Below, piece by piece: positions 21,576 to 35,875 of a stretch of DNA of 64,000 nucleotides. Both the position numbers and the translations under genes were made by a program. The stretch is from Gammaproteobacteria bacterium (lineage in GTDB: Bacteria > Pseudomonadota > Gammaproteobacteria > Chromatiales > Chromatiaceae): positions 1 through 64,000 of the forward strand of contig RZZN01000002.1 of assembly GCA_009929855.1 (NCBI GenBank), given 5' to 3'. Positions within the stretch are counted from its first letter, which is position 1; each line of letters starts with the position of its first letter. The notes beneath the pieces were generated by a model that was not told where the DNA came from, did not search any database, and saw only the letters and a list, made by a program, of their open reading frames with translations.

Positions 21576-21603
21576 TTGACAGATGACGACAAGGCTCTAC
21601 TAT
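21576..21603 (+). promoter_or_regulatory. Sigma-70-like promoter for groES-groEL (TTGACA, 16-nt spacer, TACTAT)
   Basis: TTGACA at 21576-21581 and TACTAT at 21598-21603, abutting the CIRCE element. Confidence 0.65.
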
Positions 21604-21629
21604 TAGCACTCCTTTTAGTCGAGTGCTAA
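21603..21629. promoter_or_regulatory. CIRCE operator (HrcA binding site)
   Basis: Exact TTAGCACTC-N9-GAGTGCTAA inverted repeat upstream of groES. Confidence 0.95.
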
Positions 21630-21695
21630 CAGATCGGTCTTGCGCGGGCCGACTCGGCGCTCACCCAACCCGTCAATCGCATGAGGAGACCACCG

Positions 21696-21986
21696 ATGAA
21701 GATTCGCCCCCTGCACGACCGCGTCGTCGTTCGCCGGATGGAAGAAGAGCGTAAGACCGCGGGCGGTATCGTGATCCCCGATAGCGCGACCGAGAAGCCG
21801 ATCCAGGGCGAGATCATCGCCGTCGGCAAGGGCAAGATTCTCGACAGCGGCGAGAGCCGTCCGCTCGACGTCAAGGTCGGCGACCGTGTCCTGTTCGGCA
21901 AGTATTCCGGCACCGAGGTCAAGCTCGATGGCGAAGAATTCCTGGTGATGCGCGAAGAAGACATCATGGGTGTGATCGAATCCTGA
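21696..21986 (+). CDS. groES: Co-chaperonin GroES
   Basis: [35 protein letters not shown]... Confidence 0.97.
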   Translation: MKIRPLHDRVVVRRMEEERKTAGGIVIPDSATEKPIQGEIIAVGKGKILDSGESRPLDVKVGDRVLFGKYSGTEVKLDGEEFLVMREEDIMGVIES

Positions 21987-22032
21987 TGCCGTCCTGATCC
22001 CGAACCCGTCGGGTCGAGTCCGCATGGCTTGA

Positions 22033-23760
<1,728 letters not shown>

Positions 23761-23791
23761 GCCCGTCGATCGTCTCCCATCGGAGCAGTCG

Positions 23792-23818
23792 AGCCCCGCC
23801 TCTGCGCGGGGCTTTTTC
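23792..23818 (+). terminator. Rho-independent terminator after groEL
   Basis: AGCCCCGC-ctctgc-GCGGGGCT followed by a T-rich tract (ttttcg), about 30 bp after the groEL stop. Confidence 0.85.
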
Positions 23819-23987
23819 GTTGCCGCGCGAGGCTGGTGTCGATCGGCTTGCGCCGCCCCGATCATGCCGAGCGCTGGCGCAACCCCTCTCGCCGAGGCTC
23901 GATGGATGCCGATGCGGCTGTGGCGCGTACGCGCTCGGTCGAGTCGCGCGCAGTCGCTGTGATGATCGCCCCGAGGCGGGCGCTCGG

Positions 23988-25067
23988 TCAGCTGGTCAGG
24001 GCGCTCAGTGCGGCGAGAAACGCCTGGTTTTCCTCCGGCAGGCCGACGGTCACGCGCAGACAATCCTGCAGGAGTGGGTGCGAGCCATTGAGGTTCTTGA
24101 TGAGGATTCCGCGCTCCTTCAAGCCATGGAAGATGGCGTCGGCACGGCCATCGGCCACGCGAAAGAGAATGAAATTGGCCTCGCTCGGATAGGGGTGGAG
24201 CGCATCCAAGCGCGCCAGATCCTTGAGCAGATGCTGCCGCTCGGCACGAATGGCGCGGGCCTGTTCATCGAGCATCGGCTTGTGACGCAAGGCGAAGGCG
24301 GCCGAGTATTGGGTGAGCGAATTGATGTTGTACGGGAGACGGACCTTGTCGATCTCCGCGATCCAGGCCGGCGGCCCGACGAGGTAACCGAGTCGCAGCG
24401 CGGCCAGGCCCATCTTGGAGAGTGTGCGCAGCACCAGCAGATTCGGCCAATCGCCCAACAGACCCAGGAAGCTGCAGTCGGTGAATGGTGAATAGGCCTC
24501 GTCGATCACAACCAATCCAGGGGCAGCCTCGATGATACGGACCACGTCGTCCGAGTCGAAACGATTCCCCGTCGGGTTGTTGGGGTAGGCGAGAAAGATC
24601 AGCGCCGGCTGTTCGCGCTCGATCGCCTCGAGGAGTGCGGGCAGGTCGATCGAGAAGTCATCCGGGCGCAGTGGCACACCGACATAATCCAGACCGGCGA
24701 TGCCGGCGATCATGCGATACATCACGAATCCAGGATCGACCGAGAGCACCTTGCGACCAGGCTTGGCGATGCTCAGGAGCAGCAGCTCGATGAGCTCGTC
24801 CGAGCCGTTGCCCAAGAGCAAGGCCATATCGGGCGGGATCTCCATCGACTCGCGCAAGGTCTGCTGGACCTGCTGACCCTGTGGATCCGGATAACGGTTG
24901 AGGGCGATCCCGGCGAGTCCAGCGAGCCACTCGCCGATCACCGGCTCGGGCCAGCCATGGGGGTTCTCCATGGCATCGAGCTTGATCATTCCGGTCGAGT
25001 CCGGGACATGATAGGCCTTCAGTGCACGGATATCGGACCGCACGAGCCGGGCGATCAGATCATTCAT
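23988..25067 (-). CDS. hisC: Histidinol-phosphate aminotransferase
   Basis: Class II aminotransferase ([25 protein letters not shown]); downstream of hisG-hisD. Confidence 0.93.
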   Translation of the reverse strand: MNDLIARLVRSDIRALKAYHVPDSTGMIKLDAMENPHGWPEPVIGEWLAGLAGIALNRYPDPQGQQVQQTLRESMEIPPDMALLLGNGSDELIELLLLSIAKPGRKVLSVDPGFVMYRMIAGIAGLDYVGVPLRPDDFSIDLPALLEAIEREQPALIFLAYPNNPTGNRFDSDDVVRIIEAAPGLVVIDEAYSPFTDCSFLGLLGDWPNLLVLRTLSKMGLAALRLGYLVGPPAWIAEIDKVRLPYNINSLTQYSAAFALRHKPMLDEQARAIRAERQHLLKDLARLDALHPYPSEANFILFRVADGRADAIFHGLKERGILIKNLNGSHPLLQDCLRVTVGLPEENQAFLAALSALTS

Positions 25068-26358
25068 GACGATATTCGGCCGAGCGCGCGTGCGCCGTCA
25101 GGCCCTCGCCGCGGGCGAGGATCGACGCGGTTTCGCCCATCCGCGATGCTCCGGCCGCCGAGGCCATGATGAGGCTGGAGCGCTTTTGGAAATCGTAGAC
25201 CCCCAATGGCGAGGAGAAGCGCGCGGTGCGCGAGGTCGGCAGCACATGGTTCGGCCCGGCGCAATAGTCACCGATGGCCTCGGCGGTATAACGGCCCATG
25301 AAGATGGCCCCCGCATGACGGATGCGTCCAACGATGGATTGTGGGTCGGCGACCGAGAGCTCCAGATGCTCCGGGGCGACCTGGTTGGCGACCGCGATCG
25401 CTTCATCCAGGTCGCGGGCCTGGATGAGCGCGCCGCGCGCGCGCAGGGCGGCCCCGATGATCGCCTCGCGTTCCATGGTCGGCAGCAGCCGCTCGATGCT
25501 GTCGGCCACTTGGTCGAGGAAGCGGGCATCCCAGCTCACCAGGATGGACTGTGCGTCCTCGTCGTGCTCGGCCTGAGAGAAGAGATCCATGGCGATCCAG
25601 TCCGGATCCGTCTGTCCATCACAGACGACGAGAATCTCGGAGGGGCCAGCGACCATGTCGATCCCGACCTGTCCGAAGACCGCCCGTTTGGCGGTCGCCA
25701 CATAGATGTTGCCGGGCCCGACGATCTTGTCGACCGCCGGGATGGTCGCGGTGCCATAGGCGAGTGCCGCCACCGCTTGTGCCCCTCCGATCGCGAAGGC
25801 GCGGTCCGTGCCCGCGATGTGCGCGGCGGCCAACACCAGATCGTTGAGCTCGCCATCCGGGGTGGGAACCACCATGATCAGCTCGCCGACCCCCGCGACC
25901 TTGGCCGGGATCGCGTTCATCAGGACCGAGGATGGATAGGCCGCCTTGCCGCCTGGGACATAGAGCCCGACCCGGTCCAGTGGTGTCACCTGCTGACCGA
26001 GCAGGGTGCCGTCGGCTTCGGTATAGGCCCAATCAGTGACCTTTTGATGCTCGGCATAGGCACGAATGCGCTTGGCCGCGACCTCCAACGCTTCGCGTTG
26101 AGCCGCCGGGATCCGCTCCCAGGCCGCCGCGAGCCGTGGTCGCGGGATCTCCAGGGCGGCCGCACCGGCGGGAGACCAGCGGTCGAAGCGCTGGGTATAG
26201 TCGAGTAGCGCGGTGTCGCCCTGGGCGCGGATCTGACGGATGATGTCGGCGACCGTGCGCTGGACCTGGTCATCCGCGACCGCGTCCCAGGCCAGCAACT
26301 GCTCGAGGGCGGCGTCAAAGTCCCGGTCAAGGGTCGAGAGACGTCTGACGATACTCAT
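25060..26358 (-). CDS. hisD: Histidinol dehydrogenase
   Basis: [28 protein letters not shown]...[23 protein letters not shown]. Confidence 0.96.
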   Translation of the reverse strand: MSIVRRLSTLDRDFDAALEQLLAWDAVADDQVQRTVADIIRQIRAQGDTALLDYTQRFDRWSPAGAAALEIPRPRLAAAWERIPAAQREALEVAAKRIRAYAEHQKVTDWAYTEADGTLLGQQVTPLDRVGLYVPGGKAAYPSSVLMNAIPAKVAGVGELIMVVPTPDGELNDLVLAAAHIAGTDRAFAIGGAQAVAALAYGTATIPAVDKIVGPGNIYVATAKRAVFGQVGIDMVAGPSEILVVCDGQTDPDWIAMDLFSQAEHDEDAQSILVSWDARFLDQVADSIERLLPTMEREAIIGAALRARGALIQARDLDEAIAVANQVAPEHLELSVADPQSIVGRIRHAGAIFMGRYTAEAIGDYCAGPNHVLPTSRTARFSSPLGVYDFQKRSSLIMASAAGASRMGETASILARGEGLTAHARSAEYRHE

Positions 26359-26360
26359 GG

Positions 26361-28330
<1,970 letters not shown>

Positions 28331-28645
28331 TCAGGCGGTCCGTGGCGGTGCGAGTGGCAGTACTGATTCGAGATTCGACACGCGCGCGAGCCGCGCGAGC
28401 GAATCTGGCAGATTCCGGTAGGTCAAGCGCGCCCCGCGCGCCCGCGCCATGTCGAGCCATTCCAGTAGTAACGCCAGACCGGCGCTGTTGGCGGCGGTGA
28501 CCCCCGCCAGATCGATTTCGACGACGGTCTGCGCGTGCAGCAGCTCGCCGCCGCAGACCGCCAGGCGGGCCACGGTGCTGAAATCGAGGCGCCCCTCCAG
28601 GCTGAAGCAGCCGGGGCCGTGCGAGGTCAGATGTGCCGCGCTCAT
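28331..28645 (-). CDS. mlaB: STAS-domain protein, MlaB-like
   Basis: Short STAS domain (VVEIDLAGVTAANSAGLALLLEWLDMAR) between mlaC and murA. Confidence 0.85.
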   Translation of the reverse strand: MSAAHLTSHGPGCFSLEGRLDFSTVARLAVCGGELLHAQTVVEIDLAGVTAANSAGLALLLEWLDMARARGARLTYRNLPDSLARLARVSNLESVLPLAPPRTA

Positions 28646-29265
28646 TCGCTGCTACCGCGCCGATTCATCTCCTCGAGCTTGGCAATGAGACCATCGATCC
28701 CATTGCGTCTGACCTCCTCGTTGAAACCCGAGCGGTAGTTGCCCACGAGGCTGGCATTACTGATCACGACATCATAGACCTTCCAGGCACCCCCGCTGCT
28801 GAGCATGCGATAGTCGACCGGAATCGGGGTCGCTCCCGTCCCGCGGATCTCGGTGGAGACCGTGACGGTCGAGGGTCGGTTGCCGGGCTTGACCGGTAAG
28901 TAATGGATGGTTTCGCCCGCGTAGCTCATGAGCGAGCGCGCATAGGTGCGAATCAGCACCTGTTTGAAGGCATTGACCAGGGCGCGACGCTGCGCCTCGG
29001 TCGCCGAGCGCCAGGATTGGCCGACCGCCCCCTGGGTGATGCGCTCGAAATCGAAATGGGGTGCCACGTCACGCTCGATCATGCCATAGATCAGCGCGGG
29101 ATTGCGCTCGACCTCGGCGCGGCGCGCCTCCAGTGTGGTCAGCATCCGGTCCGTGGTGCGTCTGACCAACTCGGTGGCATCGTCCACCGAGCCTCGGACG
29201 ATCCCAGTGGACACCAGCCCGAGCAGTGCGCTCAGAAACAGTACGCTCGCTCGTATCGACATCAA
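28642..29265 (-). CDS. mlaC: MlaC/Ttg2D phospholipid-binding periplasmic protein
   Basis: Signal peptide; IERDVAPHFDFERITQGAVGQSWRSATEAQRRALVNAFKQVLIRTYA; context. Confidence 0.92.
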   Translation of the reverse strand: MMSIRASVLFLSALLGLVSTGIVRGSVDDATELVRRTTDRMLTTLEARRAEVERNPALIYGMIERDVAPHFDFERITQGAVGQSWRSATEAQRRALVNAFKQVLIRTYARSLMSYAGETIHYLPVKPGNRPSTVTVSTEIRGTGATPIPVDYRMLSSGGAWKVYDVVISNASLVGNYRSGFNEEVRRNGIDGLIAKLEEMNRRGSSE

Positions 29266-29726
29266 TCGCCTCCAGCCCTATTGAATAGGAATTGTCCGAT
29301 CATCTGCTCCAGGACGAGCGCCGCTTGGGTGTAGGCGATCGTGTCACCGTCGCGCAGATGATCCGGGCTACCGCCCGGCTCCAGACCCACGTATTGCTCT
29401 CCGAGCAGTCCAGCCGTGAAGATGTTGGCGAAGGTGTCGTCCGGGATGCTGTCCACCGATGGATCGATGCGCAGCGTGACCACTGCCTCATAGCTGTCCT
29501 TGTCGAATGACACGCTCTCCACCCGTCCGATCCGCACCCCCGCCATGGTGACCGGCGCGCGCACCTTGAGGCTGCCGACGTTGGAGAAACGCGCGGTGAG
29601 CCGATAGCCCTCGGTGCTGGCCCCGGCGCTCAGGTTGCTGACCTGCATCGCGAGAAAGAAGAGTGCGACGAAGCCAGCCGCCATGAAGAGGCCGACCAGG
29701 ATCTCGGTACCACGTTGTCTGCCCAT
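29262..29726 (-). CDS. mlaD: MlaD, MCE-domain protein
   Basis: TEILVGLFMAAGFVALFFLAMQVSN...YRLTARFSNVGSLKVRAPVTMAGVRIGRV. Confidence 0.94.
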   Translation of the reverse strand: MGRQRGTEILVGLFMAAGFVALFFLAMQVSNLSAGASTEGYRLTARFSNVGSLKVRAPVTMAGVRIGRVESVSFDKDSYEAVVTLRIDPSVDSIPDDTFANIFTAGLLGEQYVGLEPGGSPDHLRDGDTIAYTQAALVLEQMIGQFLFNRAGGD

Positions 29727-29730
29727 GCGC

Positions 29731-30516
29731 TCAGTCCCCGTACATCAAAGCCGTCAGAACGAAATCCAACCCGAGCACCGCGAGCGCGGCGTGGACCACC
29801 GAGCGGGTCGTGGACCGGCTCACGCCCTCCGAGGTCGGGACTGTGTCATAGCCTTGGAAGAGAGCGATCCAGGTCACCACGACGCCGAACGCCACGCTCT
29901 TGATCACTCCATTGAGGATGTCATCCTGGAAATCGACCTTGGCCTGCATCTGGCTCCAGAAGGCGCCCGCATCGACCCCCAGCAGACCCACGCCGACGAA
30001 ATAGCCGCCGAGCACCCCGACCGCGCTGAAGATGGCCGCGAGCAGTGGCATGGCGATGATCCCGCCGAGGAAGCGTGGGGTCAGGATGCGCCGCACTGGA
30101 TCGACCGCCATCATCTCGAGTCCGGAGAGCTGCTCGGTCGCCTTCATGAGCCCGATCTCGGCGGTCAGTGCCGAGCCGGCGCGTCCGGCCACCAGCAGGG
30201 CGGTGACCACGGGGCCGAGCTCGCGCACCAGCGCGGCCGCGACCACGACCCCGAGACTCTCGGCGGCGCCGAATTGTACCAGGGTGATATAGCCCTGCAG
30301 TCCCAGGACCATGCCGACGAACAGGCCAGACACCCCGATGATGAGGAGCGAGAGCACCCCGATATTGTAGAGTTGGGCCGAGAGCAGCCGGGGACGGCGC
30401 AGCACCTCCCCCGCGCCCATGAGCATGGCGCCCAGCAACAGATGCGCGCGCCCCAAGCGCTCGGCCGCGCCAATTCCACTGCGCCCGAGTCGGGCGAGTC
30501 CGTCGAGCAGCATCAA
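29731..30516 (-). CDS. mlaE: MlaE lipid asymmetry ABC permease
   Basis: [35 protein letters not shown]...; MlaE family. Confidence 0.94.
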   Translation of the reverse strand: MMLLDGLARLGRSGIGAAERLGRAHLLLGAMLMGAGEVLRRPRLLSAQLYNIGVLSLLIIGVSGLFVGMVLGLQGYITLVQFGAAESLGVVVAAALVRELGPVVTALLVAGRAGSALTAEIGLMKATEQLSGLEMMAVDPVRRILTPRFLGGIIAMPLLAAIFSAVGVLGGYFVGVGLLGVDAGAFWSQMQAKVDFQDDILNGVIKSVAFGVVVTWIALFQGYDTVPTSEGVSRSTTRSVVHAALAVLGLDFVLTALMYGD

Positions 30517-31427
30517 ACGCTCCTCCGAGTGAACAGATCCTCGGTCAGCTCCGGCGCTGGATAATGGAAGTGCACCGGTCCGTCGGGCAGGCCATCGATG
30601 AACTGACGCACCCAGGCCGAGCGATCCGCCATGATCGCCTCTGGCGTCCCCCGCGCGATCACCTTGCCATGGGAGATGACATAGACGTGGTCGGCGATGG
30701 CGAGGGTGTCCATGACGTCGTGCGAGACCAGGATGCTGGTCAACGCGGCCGCGTCGTTGAGTTGGCGAATCAAGGCGACGAGGGTCGCCTTCGAGATCGG
30801 GTCCTGTCCGGTGAATGGCTCATCGTAGAGGATCATGTCCGGATCGAGCGCGATCGCACGCGCGAGGGCGACCCGACGCGCCATTCCGCCCGAGAGCGCG
30901 TTCGGCATCAGATCGCGCGCACCGCGCAGACCGACCGCCTCGAGTTTCATCAGCACGAGCTTGCGCAGCATCGAGGCTGAGAGATCGGTATGTTCGCGCA
31001 GCGGATAGGCGACATTGTCGAAGACACTCAGGTCGGTCAGCAGCGCCCCGCTCTGAAAGAGCATGCCCATGCGCCGTCGCAGGCGATAGAGTGCCGCCTT
31101 GCCCAGCCGATGCACCGGCTGGCCATCGACCTCGATCGTCCCGGCGTCGGGATGCAATTGACCCGTGATCAGTTTCAACAGCGTGGTCTTGCCCGTGCCA
31201 CTCGGACCCATCACGGCGGTGATCGCGCGCCGGCGGATGTCGAGATCGACCTGCTCGAAGATGACCTGTCGACCACGTCTGAAACAGAGGCCACGGATCT
31301 CGACCAGATTCTCGCTTGGCGGTCCCGAGTCTGATGCCCGGGTGGGCTCGCCGGGCGCGCCGCATGACGGGGCATCCCCGCCGGACGGGGTGGGGCGGCG
31401 CGTGGCTGAATGGCCTGGGGCGCTCAT
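30513..31427 (-). CDS. mlaF: MlaF lipid asymmetry ABC ATPase
   Basis: Walker [18 protein letters not shown], signature [16 protein letters not shown], Walker [10 protein letters not shown]. Confidence 0.94.
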   Translation of the reverse strand: MSAPGHSATRRPTPSGGDAPSCGAPGEPTRASDSGPPSENLVEIRGLCFRRGRQVIFEQVDLDIRRRAITAVMGPSGTGKTTLLKLITGQLHPDAGTIEVDGQPVHRLGKAALYRLRRRMGMLFQSGALLTDLSVFDNVAYPLREHTDLSASMLRKLVLMKLEAVGLRGARDLMPNALSGGMARRVALARAIALDPDMILYDEPFTGQDPISKATLVALIRQLNDAAALTSILVSHDVMDTLAIADHVYVISHGKVIARGTPEAIMADRSAWVRQFIDGLPDGPVHFHYPAPELTEDLFTRRSV

Positions 31428-31490
31428 ACGATCCTGTCGAGGTTGACGTGACTCAAAAGGCGTAATTCTGTTACGCGGGGCCGCGAAGCG

Positions 31491-32066
31491 TCAAGCCAAG
31501 CCGAGGAGCTCGGTCAAGGTCTGCCAACGCAGCACCGTCTCGACTGGCGCCTGTCCCAGGAGCGCGAGTGTGTGACGCCCATTCGCCGCGGTGGCCAGGC
31601 GGGTGAGCCATGCGCGCGCCGCGCGCGGATCCCAGGTGTCGCCGGTGGGCGCTGGACAGGCCAATGCGTGGGCCGGCGTGGCGCGGGCTGCCGCAAGGGT
31701 GTCGACCCGCACGAAGCGCGGTGCGCGTCCGGCGTGCGCGCCGCTCACGGCCAGGTCGGCGCCGACCCATCCACCCAGACGCTCCTTCAGCAGATCCTCG
31801 ACCTGGCACGGCATGCTCGGTGCAGTGCACTCTGGCAACTCCAGAAAGAAGCGAAAGTCGCTCGGTACATCGCGCGCCCACTGCGCGATCCGCTCGGGGT
31901 CGAACGGCAGCCAGCGCGCCGCCGGCACCAGCACGCGTCTGACCTCGTTCGCGAAATAGGTCAAGCGCCATGCCGCGGGCAGATCCTCGGGGTAGAATGA
32001 TGCGGTGGCCGGACAGGGATCCCAGCCGGTTCTCAAAGGTAGGATATGATGTGTGATCGGTAACAT
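31491..32066 (-). CDS. DUF72-like family protein (divergent)
   Basis: LRTGWDPCPATASFYPEDLPAAWRLTYFANEVRRVLVPAARW resembles the DUF72 N-terminal region; start chosen at 32066 (ORF extends to 32177). Confidence 0.6.
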   Translation of the reverse strand: MLPITHHILPLRTGWDPCPATASFYPEDLPAAWRLTYFANEVRRVLVPAARWLPFDPERIAQWARDVPSDFRFFLELPECTAPSMPCQVEDLLKERLGGWVGADLAVSGAHAGRAPRFVRVDTLAAARATPAHALACPAPTGDTWDPRAARAWLTRLATAANGRHTLALLGQAPVETVLRWQTLTELLGLA

Positions 32067-32109
32067 GGCACGGGGTTCATCCGATTTCGATGCGGGATAG
32101 TGGGGCAGC

Positions 32110-33129
32110 ATGACAGAGCAACGTCGACTCGGCACCTCGCCGGTTGCGCTCCGGGTCGAGGAGCCATCCAAGATCAAGGCATTGGGGCGCGCCGTGATCG
32201 AGACCGAGGCGGGTGCGGTGCGTGCCCTGGGGGCGCGTGTCGACGATGCATTCGTGGATGCCTGTTGCTACATGTTGGCCTGCGAGGGGCGGATCGTCGT
32301 CCTCGGCATGGGCAAGTCGGGGCATATCGGCGGTAAGATCGCGGCGACCTTCGCGAGCACCGGGACGCCCGCCTTCTTCGTGCACCCGGGTGAAGCAAGT
32401 CACGGCGATCTCGGGATGATCACACCGCGTGATGTGGTGTTGGCGCTCTCGAACTCGGGCGAGACCAGCGAACTGCTGACGCTGCTGCCGCTACTCAAGC
32501 GGCTCGGGGTCCCGCTGATCAGCATGACCGGACAGCCGCGCTCCACGTTGGCCCGCGAGGCCGATGTGCACCTCGACGTGAGTGTCGCGAGCGAGGCCTG
32601 TCCGCTCGGTCTTGCGCCCACCGCGAGCACCACGGCGACCTTGGCGATGGGCGATGCCCTGGCGATCGCGCTGCTTGAAACGCGTGGCTTCACTGCCGAA
32701 GACTTCGCGCGCTCGCACCCGGCTGGCAGTCTGGGGCGGCGTCTGTTGTTGCGTGTCGGCGAGGTGATGCACCGTGGCGAGCGCCTGCCCCAGGTCACCT
32801 TGGGCACGACCCTGCGCGCGACCCTCGAAGAGATGTCACGCAAGGGTCTGGGCATGACTGCCGTGGTCGACACGGCTGGCCGATTGGCCGGCATCTTCAC
32901 CGACGGCGATCTGCGTCGCGCGCTCGATCGTGGGATCGATGTCCATCGCACCGCCATCGACGCGGTGCTGACCCGCGAGTGTGTCACCATCGCCGCCGAT
33001 GCCCTGGCCGCGGAGGCCCTGCGGTTGATGGAATCGCGCTCGATCAACGGACTGCTGGTCATCGACGAGGATCGGTGTCCGATCGGTGCCTTGAACATGC
33101 ATGATCTGTTGCGGGCAGGGGTGATGTGA
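32110..33129 (+). CDS. kdsD: Arabinose-5-phosphate isomerase (SIS + CBS domains)
   Basis: RIVVLGMGKSGHIGGKIAATFASTGTPAFFVHPGEASHGDLGMI...; C-terminal CBS pair. Confidence 0.95.
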   Translation: MTEQRRLGTSPVALRVEEPSKIKALGRAVIETEAGAVRALGARVDDAFVDACCYMLACEGRIVVLGMGKSGHIGGKIAATFASTGTPAFFVHPGEASHGDLGMITPRDVVLALSNSGETSELLTLLPLLKRLGVPLISMTGQPRSTLAREADVHLDVSVASEACPLGLAPTASTTATLAMGDALAIALLETRGFTAEDFARSHPAGSLGRRLLLRVGEVMHRGERLPQVTLGTTLRATLEEMSRKGLGMTAVVDTAGRLAGIFTDGDLRRALDRGIDVHRTAIDAVLTRECVTIAADALAAEALRLMESRSINGLLVIDEDRCPIGALNMHDLLRAGVM

Positions 33130-33186
33130 GACGGACGGTCAAACGGACAGCCTCGAGCCCATCCGATCTCGACTGCGAGAGGAGTC

Positions 33187-33714
33187 ATGTCGATGCAAGA
33201 TATCCTGGAGCGTGCCGCGCGGATCCGCCTGGTCATCTTCGATGTCGATGGCGTGTTGACGGACGGGAGTCTGTTCCTCGGCGATGATGGCCAGGAATAC
33301 AAGTCGTTCAATTCACGCGATGGTCATGGGATGGTGCTGTTGCAAGAGTCGGGTGTCTCGATCGGCATCATCACGGGGCGCACCTCCGAGGTCGTGCGCC
33401 TTCGCATGGAAAGCCTCGGTATCGTCCACCTCTTTCAAGGCTGTCGCGAGAAGCTCCCGGCCTATGAGGGTCTGAAGCGCGCTCTCGGGCTGGTCGATGC
33501 GGATGTGGCCTATGTCGGGGATGATCTGGTCGATCTCCCGATCATGCGCCGTGTCGGCCTCGCCATCGCGGTCGCCGATGCGCATGATCTGGTGCGTGGT
33601 CATGCCCATCTCTGCACCCGCGCGGCGGGCGGTCGGGGAGCGGCCCGGGAGGTTTGCGAGTTGATCATGCAGGCTCAGGGCACCTGGGCGCGACTGGTCG
33701 GCGAGCTCGGATGA
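33187..33714 (+). CDS. kdsC: 3-deoxy-manno-octulosonate-8-phosphatase
   Basis: RLVIFDVDGVLTDGSLFLGDDGQEYKSFNSRDGHGMVLL. Confidence 0.95.
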   Translation: MSMQDILERAARIRLVIFDVDGVLTDGSLFLGDDGQEYKSFNSRDGHGMVLLQESGVSIGIITGRTSEVVRLRMESLGIVHLFQGCREKLPAYEGLKRALGLVDADVAYVGDDLVDLPIMRRVGLAIAVADAHDLVRGHAHLCTRAAGGRGAAREVCELIMQAQGTWARLVGELG

Positions 33715-34325
33715 GCGGGCGCGCGCGACTTGCCGAGTGGGCGCGCGGGTCGGCTCAGACCTGGTGGCTCGCGGCTTTCTTCCTCGTCTCTGGACTGCTC
33801 GCCTGGTGGCGGCTCGCGCCGGTCCCGGAGCCGGCGCAACCGCCGATCGAGCGATCACGGCTGCCCGACTACGTGGTCAAGCGCTTCACCGCGGTGGAGA
33901 CCGACGACAGCGGTCAGCCGCTGCGCCAGTTGATCGCCGATGAGCTGCGCCAGTTCGTCGAGGAGGATCTGGCCGAGCTCGATCAGCCGCGCATGACGCT
34001 CTATTCCGAGACCGGGGAGCCATGGCGGGGACGTGCCGATCATGGTCTGGTCCTGGATGGCGGGAGCGAGGTTCGCCTGCTCGGTGAGGTCGAGCTCGAG
34101 CGCGCCGCCGACGCGGCCCAACGCGCGACCCTGATCACGACCGAGCTGCTCCGCATTTGGCACCTTGCGGGTTTGGCCGAGACCGATCAGTCCGTGCGCA
34201 TCGCCAGCGGTGCGGATTGGTTGACCGCCAGCGGCATGCGTCTGTGGTATACGGATCCCATGCGCGCGCACTTCGACGGACGCGCGCGCCTGTTCATCGC
34301 CCCCACGCCAATCGAGGCACCATGA
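33711..34325 (+). CDS. lptC: LPS export protein LptC
   Basis: N-terminal TM plus LptC-like beta domain (LPDYVVKRFTAVETDDSGQPLRQLIADEL); between kdsC and lptA with ATGA overlaps. Confidence 0.88.
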   Translation: MSGRARLAEWARGSAQTWWLAAFFLVSGLLAWWRLAPVPEPAQPPIERSRLPDYVVKRFTAVETDDSGQPLRQLIADELRQFVEEDLAELDQPRMTLYSETGEPWRGRADHGLVLDGGSEVRLLGEVELERAADAAQRATLITTELLRIWHLAGLAETDQSVRIASGADWLTASGMRLWYTDPMRAHFDGRARLFIAPTPIEAP

Positions 34326-34837
34326 GCGAGCAAGCATCCAAGGGTCGGTATCGCTTCGGCATTCTCTTGACCATGGCACTCGTGGCGAGCCTCGCCGGGA
34401 CGCCAGCGACCGCGCTGCGCGACGATGAACGTCAGCCGATCGTGATCGAGGCCGACCATGTCGAGGTGCTTGAGGCGGAGTCCACGAGCATCTATCTCGG
34501 TCATGTCCAGGTCGACCAGGGCAGCATGCGGCTGCTCGGCGATCAGGTCACGGTCTACCATCGCGAGGATCGCCGCCCACGCTTGATCATCGCGATCGGC
34601 AAGCCGGCCAGCTTCAAGCAGCAGCTCGATGACGATGAGGGCGAGGTCCAGGCCTTTGCCAACCGGATGGAGTATGATGCCGACAAGGATGAGTTGATCC
34701 TCATCGAGGACGCACTCCTCATCCAGGGGGCCGATCGGGTCGCCGGTGAGCGAATCGTCTATGATCGCGCGCGCGCCCATTTTCGCGCCGGCGGGACCGG
34801 ACGGGTCCGGATCACCATCACGCCCGATGAGCAGTGA
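34322..34837 (+). CDS. lptA: LPS transport periplasmic protein LptA
   Basis: Signal peptide then [47 protein letters not shown]. Confidence 0.92.
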   Translation: MSEQASKGRYRFGILLTMALVASLAGTPATALRDDERQPIVIEADHVEVLEAESTSIYLGHVQVDQGSMRLLGDQVTVYHREDRRPRLIIAIGKPASFKQQLDDDEGEVQAFANRMEYDADKDELILIEDALLIQGADRVAGERIVYDRARAHFRAGGTGRVRITITPDEQ

Positions 34838-35669
34838 GCCGAGCAGTGCGGGGTCCATGTCCGTGGCGGCGCGCTCGGGGGCCGCACGCTCGGGGGCCGC
34901 ACGCGCGCCACTGGCTATGACCATCCACCACGCCGAGTCGAAGCCCGTGACGCTGTGCGCGCAACAGCTCAAGAAAAACTATCGCGGACGCGAGGTGCTC
35001 CAGGATGTCAGCGTCGAGGTCGCGGCGGGCGAGGTCGTCGGGCTGCTGGGGCCGAATGGCGCTGGCAAGACCACCTGTTTCTATCTGATCGTGGGTCTGA
35101 TTCCACCGGATCAGGGGCGCATCACACTCTTGGGACGCGACATCACGGGGTTGCCGATGCACGCGCGCGCGCGCGCGGGTCTGAGCTATCTCGCGCAGGA
35201 GCCCTCGGTCTTTCGCAAGCTCTCGGCGCGCGACAACATCATGGCGATCCTGGAGACCCGGCGTGATCTCACGCGCCCCGAGCGTCGGATGCGTTGCGAG
35301 CGCTTGCTCGAGGAACTCGGGATCGCCCATGTCGGCGGCTCGCTCGCGCTCAGCCTCTCCGGCGGTGAGCGACGACGCCTGGAGATCGCTCGGGCCCTGG
35401 CCGTCGATCCCCGGGTCATGCTGCTCGATGAGCCCTTTGCCGGGGTCGATCCGATCGCCGTGGGCGATATCAAGTCCATCGTGTCGCATCTGCGCGATCG
35501 TGGGATCGGTGTCTTGATCACGGACCACAACGTCCGCGAGACGCTCGATATCTGTGATCGAGGCTATATCATCAGCGCTGGCCGGGTGATCGCGGCAGGT
35601 GTCCCCACCGATCTGCTGGCCAACCAACAGGTCCGTGATGTCTATCTGGGCGCGGACTTTTCCATGTGA
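34827..35669 (+). CDS. lptB: LPS export ABC ATPase LptB (alternative start [10 protein letters not shown] at 34917)
   Basis: [76 protein letters not shown]. Confidence 0.94.
   Translation: MSSEPSSAGSMSVAARSGAARSGAARAPLAMTIHHAESKPVTLCAQQLKKNYRGREVLQDVSVEVAAGEVVGLLGPNGAGKTTCFYLIVGLIPPDQGRITLLGRDITGLPMHARARAGLSYLAQEPSVFRKLSARDNIMAILETRRDLTRPERRMRCERLLEELGIAHVGGSLALSLSGGERRRLEIARALAVDPRVMLLDEPFAGVDPIAVGDIKSIVSHLRDRGIGVLITDHNVRETLDICDRGYIISAGRVIAAGVPTDLLANQQVRDVYLGADFSM
34872..34901 (+). repeat. Two perfect tandem copies of a 15-bp unit (cgctcgggggccgca)
   Basis: Direct reading of the lptA-lptB junction. Confidence 0.9.
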
Positions 35670-35875
35670 GCGGGTGTGCGTCAGGTGCCAGAGACGCCTG
35701 TCGAGGCGACCGCGGCATGCTCGGCATCCGACTGCTTTTTCCAGCGGTAAGGGTGTAAGATGCACCGCCGTGTGGTGACTATCGCGCCACCGCCCTTTAA
35801 TCAGCTAGACTTCATCGAAAGAGAGCGGCGATCAGCGCCATCCCGATCGGACACCCCAAGACGCCCCCGCGATCC

